A DNA stretch of 64,000 bases from assembly GCF_000412335.2 (NCBI RefSeq), contig NZ_KE161030.1:2766526-2830525 (forward strand), given 5' to 3'. Every line of letters starts with the position of its first letter. Positions within the stretch are counted from its first letter, which is position 1. A model generated the notes under the pieces. That model saw only the letters and a program-made list of their open reading frames with translations, was not told the DNA's origin and ran no database searches. The position numbers were made by a program, and so were the translations under genes. This stretch comes from Cedecea davisae DSM 4568. GTDB taxonomy: Bacteria; Pseudomonadota; Gammaproteobacteria; Enterobacterales; Enterobacteriaceae. Positions 35,081 to 44,644 of this stretch are shown here, piece by piece.

Positions 35081-35821
35081 TTATATCGGTTGAAAATAAA
35101 TGTCAAATTTGTCACTGTACAAATTCCCTTTCTGGTAATTAACATTTGGATCCGTAATTATACTTTTTACCAAATGTATATCTGACATATCTGTCTTGCA
35201 GCCGAAATAGACAGAAATTAATTCTGCGGGCCAAGGATGTAACTCATTACCTTGCTCAACTACATGCCTCCACTCCTGCTCGTATTCCCAATGTTTAGAT
35301 TTTGTGTGTAATATTCTAATTTTATTAGATAATGTATCGACTTCATTTAAAATTGAACTCGCCTGTATCGATGGATAATTATCATTGTAATTCATCGGCC
35401 TGGTTATTTTATCATCTGCTAAGGCTGTGCCGACGATGCGTTTAAACTCTAAGCACATACCTTTATGTTCAGAAGCATAATGCGACCACATCAGCAAATT
35501 TTTGTTACTGCTTGCTAGTGAAAGAATACCTAATTTTTCTAAACCGCTTTTAAATCTGTCCAAAGGTTCATCAAGAGAGCGTTTTTGGGAAACTATTACA
35601 TCTGACATATCTTCACCAAAAATGGCTGATAATTTTTCAGAGTCCATTTCCCGTTCGTACACATGCCTTTGTCCTCTCACATAAAATTGGGTGTCAAAAG
35701 GATCATTAAATCCTGCCGGTTTTGAGTACCAGATTTTCCGCTGTGCAAGAGCACTTAATTGATTCTTACCGATAGAGCAGTATTTGAATAGAGATGTAAT
35801 TTCAGGCTTTATCACTAGCAT
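35081..35821 (-). CDS. DUF2971 protein
   Basis: 246 residues. LFKYCSIGKNQLSALAQRKIWYSKPAGFNDPFDTQF at the start and LMWSHYASEHKGMCLEF (near 108-124) are the two marks of DUF2971, whose members occur often in defence islands and mobile elements. The biochemical activity is not settled. The block from here to 39.3 kb is the left-hand cargo of the ICE, beyond the AlpA terminator. The gene is AT-rich compared with the backbone. Confidence 0.82.
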   Translation of the reverse strand: MLVIKPEITSLFKYCSIGKNQLSALAQRKIWYSKPAGFNDPFDTQFYVRGQRHVYEREMDSEKLSAIFGEDMSDVIVSQKRSLDEPLDRFKSGLEKLGILSLASSNKNLLMWSHYASEHKGMCLEFKRIVGTALADDKITRPMNYNDNYPSIQASSILNEVDTLSNKIRILHTKSKHWEYEQEWRHVVEQGNELHPWPAELISVYFGCKTDMSDIHLVKSIITDPNVNYQKGNLYSDKFDIYFQPI

Positions 35822-35983
35822 TCCTATGATTTTTTCAATGTTAACATAATTAATTATGCAACTTTACTATCACAAATTCAGACATTGCTTACGGCTGGGG
35901 TCTGATGGTGTCACAGCGTAAGGGGCCGTTGCAGGTTTTTTACCTCGATGCTCTGTTGATACAGAGCCGGGAAAGTCGGAATC

Positions 35984-36901
35984 TTACGAAACTTTTTTTC
36001 GAAGCCATCTTGATAAACCACTGTCCAAAATTAGCCCAGCCAACTTATTTGGTCCGATTAACGTAATGCTGTCGGCTTTGATATTTTCCGATAACGGCCC
36101 GCTGTGCCAGATAAAAAACATTCGTTCATAGGCACTGCTTTCCCTGAACCGCTTTTCGTACTCGCTGAAAGCATGTGCGTCCGCATATGATTTAATCTGT
36201 ATAAATGCTTTCTCTCCGGTGGTGGGAGATTCAAGCTCAAGATCCAGCGTTTTTTGTGTTTTCCCGACAATACTGATGCGTCGCCACCCGCTTGTTGAAA
36301 AAACAAGATCTACCAGTAGTTCGAAATCCTGCCAGGTCAGTAGCTGACAAAGATTTTTTATAGCCGTCAGATAAGTCTCTTCAGCTTTCTTCGCATCAGA
36401 TACCGCAGGGAGATCTTCATCATTTATTTTACGAACAACGTAATCATGTGCACTTACGTTACATATCGTTCCCCGGTATCCCTGAACCTTTAACAGATCT
36501 CCGCTCAAGTGATCTTTGGTTAACCGTGCTCCCCCAATGCTGGTGTTCTGCCACCCCTCCATCGTTTTTCTGACTCGACTACCATCCGCCAGCACCTTAA
36601 CCGGGCCCACGGGTCGACACCAGTACAGAAATCCCCCCATGAAAGTAATGAATAGCGTCTCTGAGTCCGCCATGTAAAAGGTCTTGATCTGCCTAACGTC
36701 ATTGCTCGCATTACCTTTTTTCCCCTTGCGGATATTAAGCCATATCTCGTGCACGTCTGCCCATTGTCCCTCAACACAAAGACTGTCCGGGGTTTCATGA
36801 TAACCAAACCGAAGCGTGCCCTCCGACAGACACAGCTGCTCCCATTCACCGGCCTCACCAAGCTTGATAAACTGAACTGTTGCAGGGCTGATTTTCTCCA
36901 C
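35984..36901 (-). CDS. Mrr-like restriction endonuclease-fold protein
   Basis: 305 residues from a GTG. The C-terminal third (from about 180) holds DFELLVDLVFSTSGWRRISIVGKTQKTLDLELESPTTGEKAFIQIKS, the PD-(D/E)xK core of Mrr_cat proteins: a D in TLDLELES and QIK as the final metal-lysine motif. The N-terminal 170 residues are a separate beta-rich domain (LRFGYHETPDSLCVEGQWADV) I cannot name. A DNA-cutting defence enzyme is likely. It is divergent from the AbiH gene with a short shared promoter region (21 to 92 bases). Confidence 0.75.
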   Translation of the reverse strand: MEKISPATVQFIKLGEAGEWEQLCLSEGTLRFGYHETPDSLCVEGQWADVHEIWLNIRKGKKGNASNDVRQIKTFYMADSETLFITFMGGFLYWCRPVGPVKVLADGSRVRKTMEGWQNTSIGGARLTKDHLSGDLLKVQGYRGTICNVSAHDYVVRKINDEDLPAVSDAKKAEETYLTAIKNLCQLLTWQDFELLVDLVFSTSGWRRISIVGKTQKTLDLELESPTTGEKAFIQIKSYADAHAFSEYEKRFRESSAYERMFFIWHSGPLSENIKADSITLIGPNKLAGLILDSGLSRWLRKKVS

Positions 36902-36993
36902 AATTTTCTCTGGCGGTTAAGATGTCCGCTGATATAAAACAGGAAATGTTAGGGTATTTCAACGCAAACAGGCAACGTGTTGTGAGAGGGGCT

Positions 36994-37896
36994 ATGCAGA
37001 CAACTACACTCTATGTAATCGGAAACGGCTTCGATCTCTGGCACAAAATTCCTTCCAGCTTGTGGGATTTCAGAGAATATATTCGGGCTAAAGATTCGAA
37101 TACCTACCAGAATGTTGAAGAGCACCTTCCCGTGGATGATGACTGGTGCGATCTTGAATCCGCGCTTGCAAAACTGGATGCAGGCATGCTTATCAATAAC
37201 TTAGGCAATTTCATGAGTTCATATGCTGAGGAGGACTGGAGTGATGCAGGTCATCATGATTTTCAGTATGAGGTGGGTCAGGTAGTCAAACGCCTTTCTA
37301 AAAGCTTACGTTATCAATTCGGACTGTGGATCCGTGAGTTGCCTATACCTTCGTGTACAAGTGCACCAACTCGCCTGACTACACTGGATCCACATGCATT
37401 TTTTTTAAGCTTTAATTACACCGCTACACTGAGTCACGTTTATGGAGTCGATCCGGAGCGTGTTCTTCATATCCACGGTTCTGTAGAGACGAAGGACAAT
37501 GATTTGATCCTAGGACATGCCTGGGAGCCGAGATCCCGTCCCTCTCTCAACGACAGGGAGGATATTGCAGAGATTGATACACGGCTCATAGAGGCGAACA
37601 GCATCATTGATGACTATTTCTCCGCGACATTTAAGCCTTCACAGAAGCTTATCGCTGATCACCGACATTTTTTCGAGGGTCTAAGCGAAATTAAGCAGGT
37701 AGTAATTTTGGGCCATTCTCTGTCTGCGGTTGATGCAGTTTATTTCCAAGCGCTGTTTCAGGAGAGTTCCGTTTCTGCGGCACAGTGGGTGATAGCGTGC
37801 CGTAGTGAAGAAGAATGGGCAGAAAAGTATCGGAGACTTGAACTGATAGGTATCAGAGCGGCCATTGTCAGGCCAGTCCTCTGGGATACGCTGTAA
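36994..37896 (+). CDS. AbiH-family abortive-infection protein
   Basis: 300 residues from the ATG at 36994 (GAGAGGG upstream); an ATG at 36922 would add 24 residues. YVIGNGFDLWHKIPSSLWDFREYI at the start, FFLSFNYTATLSHVYG and VLHIHGSVE in the middle, and VVILGHSLSAVD near the end are the ordered AbiH motifs. AbiH is a lactococcal phage-exclusion protein with a nucleotide-binding fold; the mechanism is not well known. Divergent from the Mrr-like gene. Confidence 0.88.
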   Translation: MQTTTLYVIGNGFDLWHKIPSSLWDFREYIRAKDSNTYQNVEEHLPVDDDWCDLESALAKLDAGMLINNLGNFMSSYAEEDWSDAGHHDFQYEVGQVVKRLSKSLRYQFGLWIRELPIPSCTSAPTRLTTLDPHAFFLSFNYTATLSHVYGVDPERVLHIHGSVETKDNDLILGHAWEPRSRPSLNDREDIAEIDTRLIEANSIIDDYFSATFKPSQKLIADHRHFFEGLSEIKQVVILGHSLSAVDAVYFQALFQESSVSAAQWVIACRSEEEWAEKYRRLELIGIRAAIVRPVLWDTL

Positions 37897-37945
37897 ATCT
37901 GCCCATCTCGAGCCATCTTAAGATCGCTGAGAGACTCTGAACCGA

Positions 37946-39256
37946 CTAACCCTTACCGGAAGATACTTCACTTTCGGCCTTGTTTTTAGCCTTTCTTGCC
38001 CTATACCTGTTGATGATCCCGTTACCCGAGCGTACCAAGCGTTGCAGAAGCGGTAAGACCAGTTCTGTTGCAAAAAGCCTGATTACCAGCAGTGTATTGT
38101 GGACGATGAACCTTATGCAGTTGAACAGCCATGACCGCGGGCGAACCGTATCATGTGCAACCATTGACCTTGACGCATTCGCAAGCTTACCGCCCGCCAC
38201 AAAGGCCAGCATGAGAAAGACAAAATAGCGAGTGTTATGCCCTTGCTCAATATCCTGTATACGTGCATCGGCTTTCTGCATGGATTTATGCAGTAGCAGA
38301 AGTCTCTGGGCATACGCTGGAGGGAGAAAATCCCTAGGCGTTTTATAATCCTCACTGTCGAGAGACATCTCAATGGGGACAGTCTGGCAATTACCCCTGA
38401 GTTCGTTTGGTGAACATGCCAGAAGATTGAACTCCTCAATCTGTTTACTGATTTCCGGATCGTCCGCCACTCTTGTTACCCAGTCTGGCAAATCGCTTCT
38501 GGCACGTAAAATGTCATTCGAAGAAAAACTATCCTTAAACGACCACTTCATCTCTGATCCCAAGCCACATAAATCAGTAACCTGATTTTTCACGTCCGGA
38601 TTTTCACACATTGTTTCAAGGTTTTGCTGGCCATTGCGAAAATGCTGCATAATGAGAGAGGTACGTTCGCCTGCTTCTGACAGGTCCTTTTTGTATGAGG
38701 GCAGGCCGCTGTCCGTTACAAAATAGAGAGCCGCGACCAGACCCAGGATGTACCAGATATGGTCATAAGCGTTTTTGAAAGTATTTTTCTTCCATAGCGC
38801 GCTGAACAGCATAATGACTGACCAGCCGGTTACCAGAGAGATAAATAAACTGGCTGCCGCTGAAGACGTACTGCCCGTAAACCCCTTCCCAAACCTGAAC
38901 ACATCCGGACCGTAACTTCTAAGGTCAGGGACATAACCCATCAGGCTGAGCGCACCCGGCAGGATCCACAAAATCAGGCTTATCCAGCCCGCCCATTTGT
39001 TTAGGTAAAATCCGGCACGGATATTCAGCAATGCTATCGGGATGAGAAAGAGAGTGAGTAAGCCTGATAATATGTTAACGCCGTGCGTCGGGCTGAGATT
39101 CCAGGGATAGATAACATCACTTCCGACCTGCAAAGGTAGGTCATTTATACTGTGAAACAAGCCTAGGCCCTCAATATTCTGAGCCAGACCCCAGGCAGCC
39201 AGATTAGAAAACATCATGTATGGATGAAGGAATTTTAAAAGCAGGAGCATTGGCAA
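37946..39256 (-). CDS. Multi-pass membrane protein of unknown function
   Basis: 436 residues. Four or five membrane helices in the N-terminal 180 (for example NILSGLLTLFLIPIALLNI and WISLILWILPGALSLMG), a soluble region about 190-340 rich in Cys and charged residues (TMCENPDVKNQVTDLCGLG), one more helix near 345-360, and a basic C-terminal tail. No family known. It faces AbiH convergently, 49 bases apart, within a defence-rich block. Membrane location is secure, any defence role is inferred from position. Confidence 0.7.
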   Translation of the reverse strand: MPMLLLLKFLHPYMMFSNLAAWGLAQNIEGLGLFHSINDLPLQVGSDVIYPWNLSPTHGVNILSGLLTLFLIPIALLNIRAGFYLNKWAGWISLILWILPGALSLMGYVPDLRSYGPDVFRFGKGFTGSTSSAAASLFISLVTGWSVIMLFSALWKKNTFKNAYDHIWYILGLVAALYFVTDSGLPSYKKDLSEAGERTSLIMQHFRNGQQNLETMCENPDVKNQVTDLCGLGSEMKWSFKDSFSSNDILRARSDLPDWVTRVADDPEISKQIEEFNLLACSPNELRGNCQTVPIEMSLDSEDYKTPRDFLPPAYAQRLLLLHKSMQKADARIQDIEQGHNTRYFVFLMLAFVAGGKLANASRSMVAHDTVRPRSWLFNCIRFIVHNTLLVIRLFATELVLPLLQRLVRSGNGIINRYRARKAKNKAESEVSSGKG

Positions 39257-39539
39257 TATGGTTCTATATGAAAGACAGTAGTTTTTCAGGATACAAAAAA
39301 CATCCGCACCATTCTAATATTTATTTCCCCAATATTTAGCACTCATCCTTAATTCATTAACAGCCAGACTTGGTCCTGTCCGTACATAGCCAGTATTGAA
39401 CGCATCGAGTCAGCAAGAGCTTTTTCAGATTCCGGCTTAGTCAGCTCTGTTTCAGTGAATCAGGTGAGCTCTGCTCACAGCAGATTAACATACTACGTGG
39501 TTAGTAAGGTCTACTCTTAGCACAAACCTGTCTGCCACA

Positions 39540-39857
39540 TTAGCTACGCCCACAAGCAGCAATAGCGCCAGCTAAAATACTAGTCAACACTACCAGTCAG
39601 CCCAAAATAATTACCACGCGATTCATTTTCTCTCTCATTCCCTTTTTGATTTCCTCATTTTCATCCCATCGCTGATATCGCACGCTAATCACGTCACCTT
39701 CCACTGGCGAGCTTGATGGACGTTTATTCGTCCGGGACCAGTATTGCTCTTTAAAAATATGAGTCGGGCTGTCACGTAACCACAATTCAGGGTGCCGCTG
39801 AATGTTCTCGCTGACCCGTTGAAACCGGAATGCAGAATCGGGATGTGATCGATGTAG
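39540..39857 (-). pseudogene. Decayed ORF with internal opal codon upstream of the virB operon
   Basis: Leftward, an open frame of coding appearance (PDSAFRFQRVSENIQRHPELWLRDSP ... IKKGMREKMNRVVIILG) is closed by a TGA at 39597-39599. It would continue LVVLTSILAGAIAACG, completing a membrane helix if the TGA were Trp. A stop also sits at its 5' end, and no good start exists. It looks like a remnant of a small membrane-protein gene. The rest of 39257-39892 holds nothing I can support. Confidence 0.35.
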
Positions 39858-39892
39858 TTAACTCCCCATGACTTTTTATTAAAGGAAATAGC

Positions 39893-40114
39893 ATGAGAAA
39901 ACCTACCTATCACGTATTTGTCACGCAGGAAAACCAGCCCGATCCTGGCAGAGAGAAGAACACGTACGGGACAAAAGTCGGCGTGGCGTTCGCTCATAAC
40001 GGCAAACCCGGATTGAACATCGTACTGACACCCGGCATTGCTGTCTCCGGTAAACTGGTGCTTCTTGAACCGAAGGACGATAGCAACACAGCGCAGGCTC
40101 CCCAGCTCGATTAG
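39893..40114 (+). CDS. Small ICE protein preceding virB1
   Basis: 73 residues, soluble, predicted all-beta (YHVFVTQENQ...NTYGTKVGVAFAHNGKPGLNIVLTPGIAVSGKLVLLEPKDD). It resembles the short DUF736-type proteins that accompany type IV secretion operons, though the match is loose. AAAGGAAATAGC precedes the ATG. The function is unknown, and it probably is the first gene of the transfer operon. Confidence 0.65.
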   Translation: MRKPTYHVFVTQENQPDPGREKNTYGTKVGVAFAHNGKPGLNIVLTPGIAVSGKLVLLEPKDDSNTAQAPQLD

Positions 40115-40193
40115 CACTCAATCCTCACGCACCTTTCCCATGCCACCGACAGCCAGATAGCTGCGTACGACTCAATTTTTTACCGAGGCAACC

Positions 40194-40859
40194 ATGCTTT
40201 CACCCACGACCTTTATTGTGGTGGCCATGCAGTGTGCCGCCACCATTCCCCCATCCACCACGTTTGATGTAGCTAAAGTGGAATCCAGCTTTAATCCTTA
40301 CGCCATCGCTGAGATTGTGCCAAAGAAGGAGAGAACATCCGGCAGTATAGGTGTCATTTCTCATCAGCCCACCAGCAAGCAAACTGCCGTCAACATCATC
40401 AAACGAGTGGCAGCAAAAGGTCGCCGCTATTCGGTCGGGCTGATGCAAATCACCAGTACCAACTTTCGCCATTACGGCGTGTCAGCCCATGACTTGTTAG
40501 ACCCCTGCACTAATCTGTCCGTTTTTGAGCAGATCCTCACCGACTGCTACCAACGAGGCGGCACGCTGAAGAGAGCGCTCAGTTGTTACTATTCCGGCAA
40601 TTTCGATACGGGTCAACGACCAGAATCTGCCTTCGACCAAACCAGTTATATCCAACGTATTGGCTATGCTGTCCCGTCAACGCGGGAAGATCTCAAGCAC
40701 AGTACCACCAGCCCATTCCCTTCAGAGATTCATTACCCGGCCACCGTCCTGCGCGGTGAACTTACCGATAGAGCCACACCTGTTTTGACCTCCCTGCACT
40801 ATCCCGACGCCATTATTCGCGGCGATGTATTCATGCCTGTAATTAATGAGGAGAAATAA
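40194..40859 (+). CDS. virB1: VirB1 lytic transglycosylase
   Basis: 221 residues. The transglycosylase core has the catalytic Glu in KVESSFNPYAI, YSVGLMQITSTNFRHYG, and CYYSGNFDTG. It cuts peptidoglycan locally so the transfer apparatus can be built. A usual signal peptide is not obvious at the N-terminus (MLSPTTFIVVAMQCAAT serves). Next gene virB2 follows by 2 bases. It opens the virB operon. Confidence 0.93.
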   Translation: MLSPTTFIVVAMQCAATIPPSTTFDVAKVESSFNPYAIAEIVPKKERTSGSIGVISHQPTSKQTAVNIIKRVAAKGRRYSVGLMQITSTNFRHYGVSAHDLLDPCTNLSVFEQILTDCYQRGGTLKRALSCYYSGNFDTGQRPESAFDQTSYIQRIGYAVPSTREDLKHSTTSPFPSEIHYPATVLRGELTDRATPVLTSLHYPDAIIRGDVFMPVINEEK

Positions 40860-40861
40860 CG

Positions 40862-41137
40862 ATGCAAAAACGTAAATACTGGCCTGCGTTTTCTTCCCTG
40901 TTGGTATCAACCCAAACGCTGGCGGCAGGGAGTGGATTTAATAAAGCCAACGATACGCTGAGTAATACCGCCACAGGCATGCTCGGACTGGCCGCCGCCA
41001 CGATCACGCTGGCGACCATGTGGGTCGGTTACAAGGTGCTGTTTGATGGTAAAAGTTTGCATGACATGCGCAACGTCATTATCGGAGCCATTCTGATTGT
41101 TGGCGCATCCGGCTTTGGTGCCTATTGGGCATCATAA
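40862..41137 (+). CDS. virB2: VirB2 pilin
   Basis: 91 residues with a signal peptide ending ...LLVSTQTLAAG and two helices in the mature part (MLGLAAATITLATMWVGYKVLF and MRNVIIGAILIVGASGFGAYW), the VirB2/TrbC hairpin. The major subunit of the conjugative pilus. Located between virB1 and the virB3-virB4 fusion, 9 bases from the latter. Confidence 0.92.
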   Translation: MQKRKYWPAFSSLLVSTQTLAAGSGFNKANDTLSNTATGMLGLAAATITLATMWVGYKVLFDGKSLHDMRNVIIGAILIVGASGFGAYWAS

Positions 41138-41146
41138 GGGGAATCG

Positions 41147-43894
41147 ATGACCACCCTGAACAAAGCGCTGACCCGCCCTGCCGCCATTATGGGTATCCCT
41201 CTTGTCCCGTTCGTGATTGTCAGCGGGGCTATCGTCCTGCTGTCGGTCTATATCAGTTATTACCTTGCATTGTTGTTGATCCCAGCCTGGCTGGAAATGA
41301 AAGCAAAGGCTCGAACGGATATTCATTATTTCGGACTGCTGTGGCTGGCTTTTAAAACCCGTGGGCGATTTTCTACGAACCGTCATTTCGGTGCCAGTGC
41401 CATGCTGGCAAGCCTCTATGACGCCGTCGACGTTTCGGAGTTTATCGATAAGATGAAATTAAACGAGCGCATCACGCTGGATAAATACATTCCTTACTCC
41501 TCCCACATCCACCCTCGCATAATAAGAAATCGCTCCGGTGATTTAGTCGCTACCTGGGAATTGGATGGCACTGTATTTGAATGTGAGGATGAGCATCATC
41601 TGACATTCCTGGCAAGCCACCTAAACAACCTGATCCGCTCGTATGAGGGGCTACCGATCACTTTCTATATCCACCGCATACGGGAAAAATATCAGGATAG
41701 CTTTGATGCCAGCTCGGGCATTCCTTTTTCGGATGAAGTTACTGAACGCTATTACCAGACAATAAAAGGTAAACCACTCTGGCGGCACCGGCTGTTTTTC
41801 ACCCTCTGCTATGTTCCTTTCTCCACGCTGGAGAAAAAAGTCATGAAGACGCAGCCCTCAGGAAAAAGGAAAGCGGCGCTGGATGATTCCCTGAAAGGGA
41901 TGCTGGAACATCATGAGGCAATCAACACCGCCCTGTCCCGTTATGTGGCGACGCCATTGGGCCTTTACGAGGAGAAAGACCGGCTTTACTCTTCGCAGCT
42001 CGCTTTCTACCACCGCCTGATTACAGGAAAGTGGCAGAATGTGGCGGTGACGCGCACACCGTTTTATCACACACTCAGCACGCCAGATGTATTCTTTACC
42101 ACCGATACAGCCGAATGTCAGACGGCCAGCGGCTCCCACTTTTTCCGTAGCCTGGAAATTAAAGATTATTCACCTGAGACCTATACTGGCCTGCTGGATG
42201 CGCTGTTGTATGCCGAAAGCGAGTATGTCCTGACGCAGTCTTTCACCTGTATGGCCCGGGATGAAGCGCAAAATCATATCCGACTGGCTGAAAAACGGCT
42301 GGACTCAACGGACGATGATGCCATTTCACAGCGAGAGGAATTGATCGTCTTACGCGATCTGCTCCAGTCCGGGCATGTGTCCTGCGGCAAATATCACTTT
42401 TCCCTGTTGGTCACATCCACCAGCGCCGATCGGGTAGTAAAAGAGACCAATGCGCTGGCCCAACCTTTTAACGATCTCGGCATCATGACATCCCTGTCTA
42501 CGCTGTCGTTACCTGCCGCCTATCTGGCTCAACTCCCCGGCGTCTATTCGCTACGCCCCCGTCTGGTGGTGGTCAGTAGCCAGAATTACGCTGATATGGG
42601 TAGCTTGCATAACCACCATCCCCATAAACGCCACGGCAATCCGTGGGGTGAGGCTATTGCTATCCTGAAATCCCACAGTGGCGGCAGTTACTATCTGAAC
42701 CTGCATGACAGCCAGGCGGGGCGGGATGACTTCAATGAGAAAACGCCGGGGAATACCGCCATCATCGGAAAAACAGGTTCAGGAAAGACTTTGCTGATGA
42801 CGATGATGAAACAGTTGATGCAGAAGTACCGTAATCCGGCGACATTTTCCGCCTCTGCCACCATCAAACGACTGACCACCGTTTACTTTGATAAAGACAG
42901 AGCGGCGGAGATGTCTATCCGCCAGATGGGAGGCCGTTACTTCCGCATCCGGACTGGGATGCCTACCGGATTTAACCCGTTTTCACTTCCGCCTACACGC
43001 CGAAACATCAGCTTTATCAAGCGACTCATTCGGATGCTGTGTCGTCGTAACGGTAAACCACTCGATCCCCGTGACGAAGAACGTATCAGCGCTGCTGTGG
43101 ATACGATTATGCTGGACTACCCGCCGGAATACCGCCGCTATGGTATTACCCGATTATTAGAAGTGCTGCCGGAGCCACCAACTAAAGAGGCACGAACTAA
43201 TGGTCTGCGTATACGGCTGAAACAGTGGGCGCAGGGCGGTGAGTTCGGTTGGGTATTTGATAACGAGGAGGACACATTCAACATCAGCAATATTGATAAC
43301 TTTGGTATAGACGGCACGGAATTCCTGGATGATGAGGACATACGCGGACCCATCACTTTTTATCTTCTATACCGCGTCACCAGCCTGTTAGATGGTCGCC
43401 GACTGGTGATGTTCATGGATGAGTTCTGGAAATGGCTGGCCGATGTCGAATTTTCTAAATTCTCCCTCAATATGCTCAAGGTGATCCGCAAACTGAACGG
43501 CATTTTTATCCCCGCTACCCAATCGCCCGATGAAATCGTCAGGCACCCCATCGCTCCGGCGATTATTGAGCAATGCAGTACACAAATTTTTCTCGCCAAC
43601 CCCAAGGCCAGCCGTGCGGATTACGTTGAGAAAATGAAAGTCCCGGAAAACGTTTACGACATCGTCCGTAATCTTGATCCCGGTGAGCATTATATGGTCA
43701 TTCTTAAAACACCGCTGCGTGCCGGTGAAACTCGCCCTTTTGTCGCCATGGCAAAAATGGATTTATCGGGCCTCGGTAACATCACCAAAATCCTGAGCGG
43801 CAGTGAAGACAACCTGAAAATATTTGATGCCATTTATCAGGAAGACATGTCACCCACCGACTGGAAAGAAACGTTCCTTAACCAGGCTATCTGA
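41147..43894 (+). CDS. virB4: VirB3-VirB4 fusion, transfer ATPase
   Basis: 915 residues. The N-terminal 85 form VirB3 (membrane segments near 13-45), and the rest is VirB4. Walker A IIGKTGSGKTLL sits near 540-551 and Walker B RLVMFMDEFWKW near 750. VirB4 dislodges pilin from the membrane and energises assembly. The fusion is known in several enteric MPF-T systems. SD AGGGG precedes the ATG. Followed by virB5 after 23 bases. Confidence 0.95.
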   Translation: MTTLNKALTRPAAIMGIPLVPFVIVSGAIVLLSVYISYYLALLLIPAWLEMKAKARTDIHYFGLLWLAFKTRGRFSTNRHFGASAMLASLYDAVDVSEFIDKMKLNERITLDKYIPYSSHIHPRIIRNRSGDLVATWELDGTVFECEDEHHLTFLASHLNNLIRSYEGLPITFYIHRIREKYQDSFDASSGIPFSDEVTERYYQTIKGKPLWRHRLFFTLCYVPFSTLEKKVMKTQPSGKRKAALDDSLKGMLEHHEAINTALSRYVATPLGLYEEKDRLYSSQLAFYHRLITGKWQNVAVTRTPFYHTLSTPDVFFTTDTAECQTASGSHFFRSLEIKDYSPETYTGLLDALLYAESEYVLTQSFTCMARDEAQNHIRLAEKRLDSTDDDAISQREELIVLRDLLQSGHVSCGKYHFSLLVTSTSADRVVKETNALAQPFNDLGIMTSLSTLSLPAAYLAQLPGVYSLRPRLVVVSSQNYADMGSLHNHHPHKRHGNPWGEAIAILKSHSGGSYYLNLHDSQAGRDDFNEKTPGNTAIIGKTGSGKTLLMTMMKQLMQKYRNPATFSASATIKRLTTVYFDKDRAAEMSIRQMGGRYFRIRTGMPTGFNPFSLPPTRRNISFIKRLIRMLCRRNGKPLDPRDEERISAAVDTIMLDYPPEYRRYGITRLLEVLPEPPTKEARTNGLRIRLKQWAQGGEFGWVFDNEEDTFNISNIDNFGIDGTEFLDDEDIRGPITFYLLYRVTSLLDGRRLVMFMDEFWKWLADVEFSKFSLNMLKVIRKLNGIFIPATQSPDEIVRHPIAPAIIEQCSTQIFLANPKASRADYVEKMKVPENVYDIVRNLDPGEHYMVILKTPLRAGETRPFVAMAKMDLSGLGNITKILSGSEDNLKIFDAIYQEDMSPTDWKETFLNQAI

Positions 43895-43917
43895 TATTCA
43901 CCCCGGAGGTCATTACC

Positions 43918-44634
43918 ATGCACACCAGAAAGATGTTTCTGGCGTTATCTCTATTGGTTTCCACACCCGCACTTAGCACTGGTATCCCCGTGTTTGATGC
44001 CACCAGCAATCTCGAGTCGATTAATCAGTGGGTACAAAAGCTCCAGCAATGGCAGGAAACGGTCACCCACTATAAAAGCGAGCTTGACGCCTATAAGCAG
44101 CAATTAGCGACCGCGACGGGCATACGAGATATTCAGGGATTTCTCCGCGACGCAAAAAGCCTGAAAAACGATATTGATATTCTCCGTAAAAATGGGATTT
44201 CGCTGGATGGTCTACTGACTAATCAGGACGGTAACTACTCTTCTGACCTCGAGCGCTTATATAAAAAATATCAATCGTTTGATATTTGTAATCAGTCCAG
44301 TTCATCGCAACGCTATCGGGAAAGTTGCAAACAACTTGTCCTAAATCAAGCGGTATCAATTGAAGATACCAGCAATGTCCAAAACCGGATTAATAGCACA
44401 TTAAACGATATATCAGACTTGTCCAACCGTATTACTAACGCCAAAGACTCGAAAGAGTCACAGGACCTGGCTAACGCGATAGCAGCCAAAAGCGTACAAT
44501 TGAACGCATTAACCAGCCAGTGGGAAATGTTAGTCAAACAGGCTGAACAGCGCTCTGTGATGTTGGCTCAACAGCGGCAAAAAGCATTCAATGAACAACA
44601 ACTTGTCTCCCCGATTCCTGACTTTAATCATTAA
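43918..44634 (+). CDS. virB5: VirB5 minor pilin
   Basis: 238 residues. Signal peptide MHTRKMFLALSLLVSTPALSTG, then a mostly helical mature protein (INQWVQKLQQWQETVTHYKSELDAYKQQLATATG) as in TraC/VirB5 pilus-tip proteins. Two Cys (FDICNQSSSS, RESCKQL) may form a disulfide. It acts in adhesion at the pilus tip. Confidence 0.92.
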   Translation: MHTRKMFLALSLLVSTPALSTGIPVFDATSNLESINQWVQKLQQWQETVTHYKSELDAYKQQLATATGIRDIQGFLRDAKSLKNDIDILRKNGISLDGLLTNQDGNYSSDLERLYKKYQSFDICNQSSSSQRYRESCKQLVLNQAVSIEDTSNVQNRINSTLNDISDLSNRITNAKDSKESQDLANAIAAKSVQLNALTSQWEMLVKQAEQRSVMLAQQRQKAFNEQQLVSPIPDFNH

Positions 44635-44644
44635 GAGGATAAGA

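Noticed and set aside
39893..40121. - strand frames at about 39.7-40.1 kb
   Set aside because: They overlap the small + strand gene before virB1, which has a good SD and fits the operon.
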